A stretch of 22,202 nt of DNA from CAYMRB01 sp964392615 (GTDB taxonomy: Bacteria; Planctomycetota; UBA8108), in NCBI GenBank assembly GCA_964392615.1, contig CAYMRB010000125.1, positions 1-22,202 on the forward strand, written 5' to 3'. Shown here one piece after another: positions 16,474-22,202 of this stretch; positions within the stretch are counted from its first letter, which is position 1; each line of letters opens with the position of its first letter. The notes under the pieces are model-generated. The model was not told the origin of the DNA, did not search any database, and saw only the letters and a list, made by a program, of their open reading frames with translations. The translations under genes and the position numbers were made by a program.

Positions 16474-16509
16474 ATGATCGGGACGATGGTCGGAATGATG
16501 GCGCGATGA
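16474..16509 (+). CDS. Possible 11-codon leader ORF overlapping the PHP gene start
   Basis: Starting at an ATG 3 bp after AGGGAGAGG, a short frame encodes MIGTMVGMMAR and stops with a TGA that overlaps the ATG of the PHP gene (ATGA, 16506-16509). The Shine-Dalgarno sequence is better placed for this mini-ORF than for the PHP gene itself, so the PHP gene may be translated by coupling. It may equally be a chance frame in a Met-rich imperfect repeat. Confidence 0.3.
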   Translation: MIGTMVGMMAR

Positions 16510-17819
16510 CGACGCGAGACGAGCGAGCCGCACTGGAGGCACGCCTGCGGCGTCCGGACGCCGGTGAGAACGGCTGGGACGAGGGGCGCGAAGAGCTGTC
16601 TAGGCTGCGCGCTGTGGAGCAGCTGGGTGCGATGGTGCGAGCGGGCAAGATCTCGATCACCGCGCAGTCCGGCGGCATCAACACTCACGTCCACACGTCG
16701 AAGTCGTTCTCGTCCTTCGCGTCGCCATCGGATGCCGCGTGGCAGGCCCGGGTCGCGGCGCTGGCCGTCTTCGGCATCAACGATCACTACACGCTTGCGG
16801 GGCACGCTGAGTTTCGCGCGGCGTGCGAGACGCTCGGCATCGCAGCGACCTTCAGCATGGAAGCGATCGCCATGTGGGAGGCGGCGCGCGATGCGGTCGA
16901 GACCGTCAACGATCCGACCAATCCAGGTCGGACGTACTTCACCGCCAAGGGCGTGACGCGCGACTTTCCGATCGACTGCGACGGCGAGCGCGATCTCGAC
17001 CGCATGAACGCGGCGCTCTTAGAGCGCAACAGCGAGATGACGAGCCGCCTGGCGCGGTGGATCGACGAGCGGCTCGGTGCTCCGGGAGCGATCCGGTTCG
17101 AGGACGTGCTGGTGCTGACGCCGCACGATCAGCCGACCGAGCGCCACATCGCCTATGCGGCGGCGCAATTCCTCAACAAGCGATACCAGAGCCCCGCCGA
17201 GCGGCGCAGCGCCGTCGAGCGGCTGTGTCAGTCCGCTCCGGATGAGGGCGTGATCGAGAGCCCGGCGCGCTTTCAGGACTTCCTGCGCTCGCGGCTTCTG
17301 AAGGCCGGCGGTCCGGCGTTCGTCGAGGAATCGGCCGATGCGTTCATTCCGATCGAGCGCATGGTCGCGATGTCGATCGATCTCGGCGCGATACCGACCT
17401 ACCCCGTCCTCGGCAATCCGATCACGCCGTGGGAGGAGGACCTCGACGTGCTGTTCGATCGCCTCGACGCGATCGGCGCGTGCGCGATCGAGGTGATTCC
17501 CGATCGCAATACCGACAAGCGGTTGCTCGACATCGTGCGAACCGCCGAGAAGCGGCACTTCCCGGTGTTCAACGGCACCGAGCACAACACGCCGTCGCCG
17601 CTGCCTCTCGTCGATCGCTTCTTCTTCGACAAGAGGTTCCGACCGGCGTTCGAGCGCGGCGCTCGCGTGCTGCTAGGTCACCAGGCGCTGCGCGCGCAGG
17701 GGGAAGAGGGATTCGTTGGCGATGACGGCAAGCTCGCGGCACGCACTCGCGCCGCGCGCGTGAAGGCCTGCGACAAGGCTGGTGCTGCTGTGCTGCGCGG
17801 CTTGGCACCGAAGAAGTAG
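16506..17819 (+). CDS. PHP-domain metal-dependent hydrolase of unknown substrate
   Basis: A 437-residue protein with the layout of the PHP superfamily, whose members hydrolyse phosphoesters with a trinuclear metal site. Likely ligands are HVH (H61, H63 in NTHVHTS), D93-H94 (INDHYT), E119 (FSMEA), H207 (TPHDQ) and H360 (GTEHNT), in the right order. At 437 aa it is longer than typical 230-290 aa PHP phosphatases, the extra length lying mostly between E119 and H207 and around 210-290. The N-terminal 45 residues are charged and helical. No signal sequence is seen. It lies 51 bp after the aldolase fusion and 15 bp before the reductase, so a phosphatase role on an intermediate of that pathway is plausible. 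The substrate is unknown. Confidence 0.8.
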   Translation: MTTRDERAALEARLRRPDAGENGWDEGREELSRLRAVEQLGAMVRAGKISITAQSGGINTHVHTSKSFSSFASPSDAAWQARVAALAVFGINDHYTLAGHAEFRAACETLGIAATFSMEAIAMWEAARDAVETVNDPTNPGRTYFTAKGVTRDFPIDCDGERDLDRMNAALLERNSEMTSRLARWIDERLGAPGAIRFEDVLVLTPHDQPTERHIAYAAAQFLNKRYQSPAERRSAVERLCQSAPDEGVIESPARFQDFLRSRLLKAGGPAFVEESADAFIPIERMVAMSIDLGAIPTYPVLGNPITPWEEDLDVLFDRLDAIGACAIEVIPDRNTDKRLLDIVRTAEKRHFPVFNGTEHNTPSPLPLVDRFFFDKRFRPAFERGARVLLGHQALRAQGEEGFVGDDGKLAARTRAARVKACDKAGAAVLRGLAPKK

Positions 17820-17834
17820 AGGAACGAGGCTGCG

Positions 17835-18962
17835 ATGAGTTGGACGACCGAGAATTCCGGTGGCTCGCTGCGCGTTGTCGTGACAAAGGAGCTGCCGGGA
17901 CAGCGGTGGCGTGAGGTATTGCGTGAGGCCGACTGCGAGATCGTCGTCGGCGCGTCGCGCGACGCGCTGAGCGTCGAAGAAGTGCGCGAGGCGATCGGTA
18001 CGCGTTGCGACGGCGCGATCGGCCAGCTGACCGAGCCGTGGGGTGCCGAGCTCTTCGGCGCGCTCGAGGCGGCCGGTGGCCGGGCGTACTCGAACTACGC
18101 GGTCGGCTACGACAACGTGCGTGTACCGGAAGCGACGCAGCGCGGCATTCCGGTCGGCAACACGCCGGGAGTCCTGACCGAGACGACGGCCGAGATGGCC
18201 GCGACTCTGACGTTCGCGGCCGCGCGTCGCGTCGTCGAGTCCGACGTCTGGCTGCGTGCCGGGAACTTCCGCGGCTGGCTGCCGGATCTGTTCCTCGGCG
18301 CCCGACTGGCCGGAGGTACGCTCGGAGTCGTCGGCGCGGGACGCATCGGCTCGGCGTACGCGATGATGATCGCGCCCGGTTGCGGCATGAATCTCCTCTA
18401 CGCCGACGCGGTGCGCAACGAGAGTCTCGAGGCGCGCTTCGCCGCCGTGGTGGATGCGTTCGGCTACGAGGGGGACCGTCGACCGACGTGTCGCCAGGTC
18501 GAGCTCGACGAGCTTCTCGCGCAGAGCGACATCGTCAGCCTGCACACGCCTCTGACCGACGACACGCGCCACCTGATCGACGCGACGCGGCTCGCCCGCA
18601 TGAAAGACGACGCGGTGCTCGTCAACACGAGCCGCGGACCGGTCGTCGACGAGGCGGCGCTGGTCGCGCACCTGCGCGCACAGCCGGAGTTCCGGGTCGG
18701 TCTCGATGTGTTCGAGGCGGAGCCGGCGCTCGAGCCCGGACTGGCCGAGCAGCCGAACGCGGTGATCGTGCCGCACATCGCGAGCGCGACGAAGTGGACT
18801 CGCGAGGGCATGGCGACGCTCGCGGCGTGCAACGTCGCGGCGATACTGCGCGGCGATCCGGTCGCGGCCGAGCTCGACGTCACCGAGTTTCTCGAGGGCG
18901 ACGTGGCGCGCAAGGCGCCGTCGATCGTCAACGCGGAAGAGCTGGGACTCCCGCGGGCTTGA
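17835..18962 (+). CDS. hprA: Hydroxypyruvate/glyoxylate reductase, plant HPR1-like D-2-hydroxyacid dehydrogenase
   Basis: A 375-residue D-isomer 2-hydroxyacid dehydrogenase that should reduce hydroxypyruvate to D-glycerate or glyoxylate to glycolate with NAD(P)H. Blocks seen are CDGAIGQLTEPWG, SNYAVGYDNV, VGNTPGVLTETTAE, the Rossmann loop GAGRIG (167-172), NTSRGPVVDE (R267), LDVFEAEP (E296), VPHIASATKWTREGMATLA (H314) and a C-terminal APSIVN. Several match, as I recall them, plant peroxisomal HPR1 more closely than the usual bacterial GyaR or GhrA forms. The peroxisomal targeting tail is naturally absent. It sits 15 bp after the PHP gene and ends the enzyme run, so it probably disposes of a hydroxypyruvate or glyoxylate made by the pathway. 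Confidence 0.9.
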   Translation: MSWTTENSGGSLRVVVTKELPGQRWREVLREADCEIVVGASRDALSVEEVREAIGTRCDGAIGQLTEPWGAELFGALEAAGGRAYSNYAVGYDNVRVPEATQRGIPVGNTPGVLTETTAEMAATLTFAAARRVVESDVWLRAGNFRGWLPDLFLGARLAGGTLGVVGAGRIGSAYAMMIAPGCGMNLLYADAVRNESLEARFAAVVDAFGYEGDRRPTCRQVELDELLAQSDIVSLHTPLTDDTRHLIDATRLARMKDDAVLVNTSRGPVVDEAALVAHLRAQPEFRVGLDVFEAEPALEPGLAEQPNAVIVPHIASATKWTREGMATLAACNVAAILRGDPVAAELDVTEFLEGDVARKAPSIVNAEELGLPRA

Positions 18963-19079
18963 CGCCGCAGCGCGTGGACCGGCTCAGCCACAGCCCCTGA
19001 TCGCGCTCGTCCGGCGCCGTCGGGGTTCGTCACCTACTGGAAGTCGGGAGTCCGGAAGATCTCTTCGAGGAGCTGACCC

Positions 19080-20330
19080 GTGAGACACCAGCGCACCACG
19101 ACCGCCACCGCCTCCGCCTGCCTGATCGTTGTCCTCTCCGTTGCCGGCTCTGCCCTCGATGCTCGCACGTTCGTGCTCGAGGTTGCGGCCGGTGCCTACG
19201 ACCGGCACGACACGCCGGTCGTCTGGATGCTGCCCGGCAACCTGCGCGGCCGTCGCGAGCTCTCGCTTGCGCGCATCGATGGCGACCGTCGCGTACCGAT
19301 CGACGTGCAGCGAATCGAAGGCGCCGAGCCGGCGCTCTGCTTCGTTCTCGACGGCAAGCTCGCGGCGGGCCAGACGCGCCGCTACGAGCTGAACGATCGC
19401 CGCCAGGCCGCGCCCGGCGCGACGGTCGGCACCTACGTCGAGTGCACGAACGACGGCAAGGCGATCCTCTTCCGCGTCGGTGGGCGGCGCGTGATGTCGT
19501 ACAACCACGCCATCGTCCCCGCGCCGGAGGGTGCGGGCTCGCATCACGACCGCAGCGGCTACATCCACCCCGCGTTCTCGCCGCAGGGAGTGCTCGTCAC
19601 GAACGACTTCCCGAAGAAGCACGTCCATCACCACGGCATCTGGTTCCCGTGGAAGTACGCCGAGTTCGAGGGCCGCAAGGTCAACTTCTGGGAGACCGGC
19701 GCGAAGCAGGGGCGCATCGAGCACGTCCGCCTCGACGCGTACGGCGGTGGTCGCGTGCTCGGATGGCTACGCGCGGATCAGCGCTTCGTCGACCTCACGG
19801 CTCCGGACGGACCGAAGGCGGCGCTCTTGGAGACCTGGAGCGTGCGCGTCTGGGCCGTCCCCGGCGGCAGCCTGTTCGATCTCGAAGCCGTGCAGTCCTG
19901 CGTGGGCTCCACGCCGTTCACGGTCAAGAAGAACCACTACGGCGGCCTCGGCCTGCGCGGATCGGGCCAATGGGAAGGTCCGGATCGGTGCGGCTTCCTG
20001 ACCAGCGAAGGCCGCACGCGCAAGGACGGTCACGCGACGCAGGCGCGATGGTGTGACGTCTACGGAACCGTCGACGGCCGCCCGGCGGGCATCACGGTGC
20101 TCTGCCATCCGGAGAATCTCCGGGCGCCGCAGAACATGCGCATCCATCCGAGCGAGCCGTTCTTCAACTTCGCGCCGTGCCAGCAGGGCGACTTCACGAT
20201 CGAGCCGGGCAAGCCGCTCGTGTCGCGCTATCGCTTCCGGGTCTGGGACGGCGAGCCCGACGCGAGGCGATCGGAACAGACGTACACCGATTGGACGGAT
20301 CCGCCGAGCGTCAGAATCGTCAAGAACTGA
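19080..20330 (+). CDS. Secreted DUF6807 (PmoA-like) protein
   Basis: A 416-residue exported protein of the family annotated as DUF6807 or 'methane oxygenase PmoA', a name that appears misleading because the family occurs widely in Planctomycetota and Bacteroidota beside carbohydrate genes. A signal sequence covers about residues 1-26. Family signatures are SGYIHPAFSPQG (159-170), a histidine-rich HVHHHGIWFPW (181-191), NFWETG and a conserved late segment HPENLRAPQNMRIHPSEPFFNFAPCQQGD, of which the repeated His residues could bind a metal. The predicted fold is beta-rich. Start: GTG at 19080 with AGGAG about 9 bp upstream; no better ATG exists. It follows the reductase by 117 bp. Its biochemical role is not established. 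Confidence 0.85.
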   Translation: MRHQRTTTATASACLIVVLSVAGSALDARTFVLEVAAGAYDRHDTPVVWMLPGNLRGRRELSLARIDGDRRVPIDVQRIEGAEPALCFVLDGKLAAGQTRRYELNDRRQAAPGATVGTYVECTNDGKAILFRVGGRRVMSYNHAIVPAPEGAGSHHDRSGYIHPAFSPQGVLVTNDFPKKHVHHHGIWFPWKYAEFEGRKVNFWETGAKQGRIEHVRLDAYGGGRVLGWLRADQRFVDLTAPDGPKAALLETWSVRVWAVPGGSLFDLEAVQSCVGSTPFTVKKNHYGGLGLRGSGQWEGPDRCGFLTSEGRTRKDGHATQARWCDVYGTVDGRPAGITVLCHPENLRAPQNMRIHPSEPFFNFAPCQQGDFTIEPGKPLVSRYRFRVWDGEPDARRSEQTYTDWTDPPSVRIVKN

Positions 20331-20369
20331 CGCTGCGGCGGCGTCGACCACACTGCCGCGGGGCTCGAA

Positions 20370-20825
20370 TCAGGCGTAGCTCTGCATCCAGCGCAGCTGC
20401 GAACGGGTGTCGCGCAGGCGGGTGCGGATGAGCACGGCGACGCGGCGCATGACCTCGAGCCCGGCTCGGGGGTGGGCATCGAGGAGGTCGTGAAGCTCCT
20501 GCGCCGGGATCGCGTAGGCCCTCGACTTCTTCGTCGACTTGGCGTGGGCGGTCAGCTCTCGCTCCTCGACGAACGCCGAGAACCCGTACACTTCGCCGGG
20601 CTGGACGCGCCGGATCGCCACGTGAAGTGCCTCGGGGTGGCCCGGAACGGTGAAGCTGAGCTCGACCTCGCCGTCGGCGAGCACGAAGAGCTCGCTCGCC
20701 TGGTCACCTTCGGCGTACACCGCTTCGTCCGCGCCGTACTGGCGTTCGGTGGCGAGCGCCTCGATCTCCTTCAGGACGCCCGCGTCGAGGTCCTGAAACA
20801 GCCCGCAATCCGAAATTCGTACCAT
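20370..20825 (-). CDS. Stand-alone cyclic-nucleotide-binding-fold protein
   Basis: A 151-residue protein with a single Crp/cNMP-binding beta-roll and no DNA-binding domain. The fold is shown by LFQDLDAGVLKEIEALA at the N-terminus, the strand-turn pattern AVYAEGDQASELFVLADGEVEL, PGEVYGFSAFVEE and a closing helix ELHDLLDAHPRAGLEVMRRV. The phosphate-binding cassette is altered: the FGE of FGELALL reads YGFSAF and the usual Arg-Ala before the next strand is Thr-Ala (LTAHAK). Cyclic AMP binding in the standard way is therefore doubtful; it may bind another ligand or act as a protein module. The ATG at 20825 has AGGGAGGG 10-12 bp upstream and a good promoter further out. It converges on the DUF6807 gene. 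Confidence 0.85.
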   Translation of the reverse strand: MVRISDCGLFQDLDAGVLKEIEALATERQYGADEAVYAEGDQASELFVLADGEVELSFTVPGHPEALHVAIRRVQPGEVYGFSAFVEERELTAHAKSTKKSRAYAIPAQELHDLLDAHPRAGLEVMRRVAVLIRTRLRDTRSQLRWMQSYA

Positions 20826-20901
20826 CGTGTTCGCCCTCCCTGGTACCGGACTTCCCTTGCCGGCGCCCTCGCCGACACTTCCTGAACTTCACCGAGGTCC
20901 G

Positions 20902-20930
20902 ATTATAGTCGGCAGGCCTCGATGCGTCGA
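20902..20930 (-). promoter_or_regulatory. Sigma70-type promoter for the cyclic-nucleotide-fold gene
   Basis: On the minus strand a perfect TATAAT (20907-20902) lies 17 bp downstream of TCGACG (20930-20925, 4 of 6 to TTGACA). Transcription would start near 20895 and give a leader of about 70 nt. Confidence 0.5.
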
Positions 20931-20941
20931 TTTCGTTATTC

Positions 20942-20966
20942 TTTTCACAAGCAGGGGTTGTGAAAA
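20942..20966. promoter_or_regulatory. Perfect 9-bp hyphenated palindrome, candidate operator
   Basis: TTTTCACAA (20942-20950) and TTGTGAAAA (20958-20966) are exact reverse complements separated by the 7-bp GCAGGGG. Its centre lies near -59 from the inferred start of the leftward gene, a position used by class I activators. It is A+T-rich in a GC-rich setting. It could also fold as an RNA hairpin. Confidence 0.55.
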
Positions 20967-21045
20967 CGTTCACGAGCTTCGGGTGCCGTCTGGGCCGGCC
21001 GAGGGGGCGACGGGGCGCGGCCGCTTACGATTCGCCTGGGGCGCA

Positions 21046-21054
21046 TGGTACACT
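21046..21054 (+). promoter_or_regulatory. Candidate extended -10 promoter for the rhodanese-MauE pair
   Basis: TGGTACACT fits TGnTATAAT at TG and four of six hexamer positions; the best upstream match to a -35 is the weak TTACGA at 21025-21030, 18 bp before the hexamer. Transcription would start near 21061, about 74 nt before the ATG. Confidence 0.4.
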
Positions 21055-21134
21055 CCCGCTGACTAACAGCCCGGAGGTGGAGCGCGTTCGTTGGGGCGCG
21101 AATCCGAGAACTTGGCGAGCAAGAGACGAACACG

Positions 21135-21725
21135 ATGCGAATTCTGATCCAGCTGGTCTGCGTCGTCGCCATCGCCCTGATCGGCGGCACGCTGCACGTG
21201 CTGCTGAGCGCGGACAGCCCGAGCCTGATCGTACCCGAGGGCCGCTACGCGAACGCGTTGATCTGCGACACGGTCGAGGACGAGACGAACGGAGGAGAGG
21301 AGCCCCCGCCGCCGACGCCGCCGACGCCGCCGACGCCGCCCCCGCCCGAAGAGGGCCGCATCGGCCTCGCCGACGCCTTCGCCTATTGGGAGGAGGGCGC
21401 GATCTTCATCGACGCGCGTCGCAAGAAGGAGTACGTCAAGGGGCACATCCCCGGCGCGATCTCGATCTCGCCGTGGGAGAACGAGCGCGAGCTCCGCGTG
21501 CAAGAGCTCGCCGAGAACGAGGTCAAGGAGCTGCCGGTCGTCATCTACTGCACGCGCAGCAAGGACTGCGAGGACTCGGAGATGATCGCGGACGATTTGA
21601 GGCAGCTCGATTTCGTCAACGTGCTGATCTTCCAGGGCGGCTGGCCGGAATGGGAGGAAGCGAAGAAGCCGAGTGTCCAAGGGGAAGAGCCAGGACCGCG
21701 TCCCCTCGAAGAGGGAGGTGAGTGA
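21135..21725 (+). CDS. Membrane-anchored rhodanese-like protein with proline-rich linker
   Basis: A 196-residue protein with an N-terminal hydrophobic anchor or signal (about 4-25), a spacer ending in a proline/threonine-rich linker (57-71, PPPPTPPTPPTPPPP) and a single rhodanese domain (about 75-178). The domain shows IFIDARRKKEYVKGHIPGA, the active-site cysteine C139 in VVIYCTRSKDCEDSE and a closing FQGGWPEWEEA. Rhodaneses transfer sulfane sulfur through that cysteine. The active loop carries a second cysteine (C145), as in periplasmic rhodaneses of related bacteria, instead of the common CRxGxR. The domain should face the extracytoplasmic side. The stop overlaps the ATG of the next gene (TGATG), so the pair is translationally coupled. 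Confidence 0.87.
   Translation: MRILIQLVCVVAIALIGGTLHVLLSADSPSLIVPEGRYANALICDTVEDETNGGEEPPPPTPPTPPTPPPPEEGRIGLADAFAYWEEGAIFIDARRKKEYVKGHIPGAISISPWENERELRVQELAENEVKELPVVIYCTRSKDCEDSEMIADDLRQLDFVNVLIFQGGWPEWEEAKKPSVQGEEPGPRPLEEGGE
21312..21338 (+). repeat. Tandem 9-bp repeat encoding the proline-rich linker
   Basis: Three perfect copies of CCGACGCCG lie in tandem, each adding a Pro-Thr-Pro unit to the rhodanese linker. Copy-number variation would lengthen or shorten the linker without a frameshift. Confidence 0.85.
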
Positions 21726-22183
21726 TGCGTCGTCTTCTCACCAACCCCGAGCTCGTCGTGCGTGTCCAGGTGCTGCTCGGCGCGATCCTCTGTGTCGCGA
21801 GCTGGCACAAGGTGCAGGATCCGCTCGATTTCGCGAAGATCCTCTACAACTACCGCCTGTTCCCGGCGTGGTCGATCCACGCTCTGGCGATCTACGTGCC
21901 GTGGATCGAGATGGTCACCGGCATGGCGCTCGTTCTGGGAGTTTTCCGGCGAGGCGCCGCGCTGATGAGCACGCTCTTCTTCGTGAGCTTCATCCTGGTC
22001 CTCGGCATCAACCTGGCACGCGACTGTCCGACGATCTGCGGTTGCTTCAACACGCACGCGGACGGCTGGTCGATGACGGACGCCGAGAAGTTCCAGAAGA
22101 ACATCGTCACGGCCATGCTGGTCTTCATGTGTGACGTGCTTGATACGGTCGTGAAGGAACAGGTGCAGCCGCCGACGCGGTAG
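21725..22183 (+). CDS. DoxX/MauE-family membrane protein
   Basis: A 152-residue integral membrane protein with four predicted helices (about 12-28, 48-72, 78-97, 126-142). The conserved core YVPWIEMVTGMALVLGVFRRGA (about 57-78) is the Pro-x-x-Glu and Gly-rich signature of the DoxX/MauE group. These proteins serve in quinone-linked sulfur or thiosulfate oxidation (DoxD/DoxA) or in disulfide handling during methylamine dehydrogenase maturation (MauE). A cysteine cluster CPTICGCF (C101, C105, C107) sits at a membrane boundary, close to the DCGCF motif of MauE-like members, and suggests thiol redox chemistry. The ATG at 21725 has GAGGGAGGTGA just upstream; an in-frame GTG at 21722 adds one residue. 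The coupled rhodanese gene upstream points to sulfane-sulfur or thiol redox traffic at the membrane. Confidence 0.83.
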   Translation: MRRLLTNPELVVRVQVLLGAILCVASWHKVQDPLDFAKILYNYRLFPAWSIHALAIYVPWIEMVTGMALVLGVFRRGAALMSTLFFVSFILVLGINLARDCPTICGCFNTHADGWSMTDAEKFQKNIVTAMLVFMCDVLDTVVKEQVQPPTR

Positions 22184-22202
22184 TCGTGAGACAGGCTGCG
22201 CT

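Noticed and set aside
14424..16805. 793-residue open frame on the minus strand
   Set aside because: It lies antisense to the aldolase/SDR fusion, which has full catalytic motifs; the antisense product is Arg/His/Asp-rich without any domain, a common artefact in GC-rich DNA.
18959..18987. TTGACG as a -35 before the DUF6807 gene
   Set aside because: The hexamer 17 bp downstream reads GCTCAG, a poor -10, and neighbouring spacings do not improve it.
20335..20360. Possible terminator between the convergent DUF6807 and cyclic-nucleotide-fold genes
   Set aside because: Only a 5-bp GCGGC/GCCGC stem with a long loop and no T-run is found.
20942..20966. Palindrome as a canonical Crp site
   Set aside because: Crp sites read TGTGA-N6-TCACA; here the halves are in the opposite order, so it is reported only as an unassigned operator candidate.

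Overview
The window is a high-GC bacterial chromosomal segment, about two-thirds G+C by eye, densely packed with genes and without recognisable tRNA, rRNA, CRISPR array or insertion sequence. Several gene types together suggest Planctomycetota or a close relative: a Tat-exported Gfo/Idh/MocA oxidoreductase, a secreted DUF6807 (PmoA-like) protein, a Hanks-type kinase carrying FHA-like domains, and a membrane rhodanese next to a DoxX/MauE-type protein. This placement is inference from gene content, not a phylogenetic result.

Left part (1-8100). A cytoplasmic Ser/Thr kinase with FHA-like regions (213-2036) and a small three-helix membrane protein (2056-2466) read rightward. They converge on a leftward five-gene run from 8100 to 2459. 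The run encodes a molybdate/tungstate-type ABC importer: a tandem double solute-binding protein, a permease with a large extra extracytoplasmic domain, and an ATPase. These are followed by an unknown membrane-anchored secreted protein and a LolD/MacB-type ATPase that has no permease gene beside it.

Middle (8101-9422). Divergent from the importer are a MoaD/ThiS-type sulfur carrier ending in Gly-Gly-Leu and a divergent ThiF/MoeB-type E1-like enzyme. Metal oxyanion uptake and sulfur-carrier activation back to back suggest a molybdenum or tungsten cofactor supply module, although no molybdo- or tungstoenzyme lies in the window.

Right-centre (9428-20330). Nine rightward genes follow: Gfo/Idh/MocA oxidoreductase, enolase-superfamily dehydratase/racemase, an Skp/OmpH-like lipoprotein, a zinc-type dehydrogenase, an aldolase/short-chain-dehydrogenase fusion, a PHP-domain hydrolase, a plant-HPR1-like hydroxypyruvate reductase and a secreted DUF6807 protein, with one overlapping 11-codon mini-ORF before the PHP gene. 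Apart from the lipoprotein they look like oxidative breakdown of an unusual sugar or sugar acid: oxidise, dehydrate, cleave, then reduce the hydroxypyruvate or glyoxylate formed.

Right end (20370-22202). A stand-alone cyclic-nucleotide-binding-fold protein reads leftward. A divergent intergenic region holds a good promoter for it and a perfect 9-bp hyphenated palindrome near -59. A membrane rhodanese and a DoxX/MauE-type protein, translationally coupled, read rightward to the end. The most unusual items are the double-SBP importer with its modified permease, the Gly-Gly-Leu carrier with its atypical E1, and the catabolic cluster of unknown substrate.
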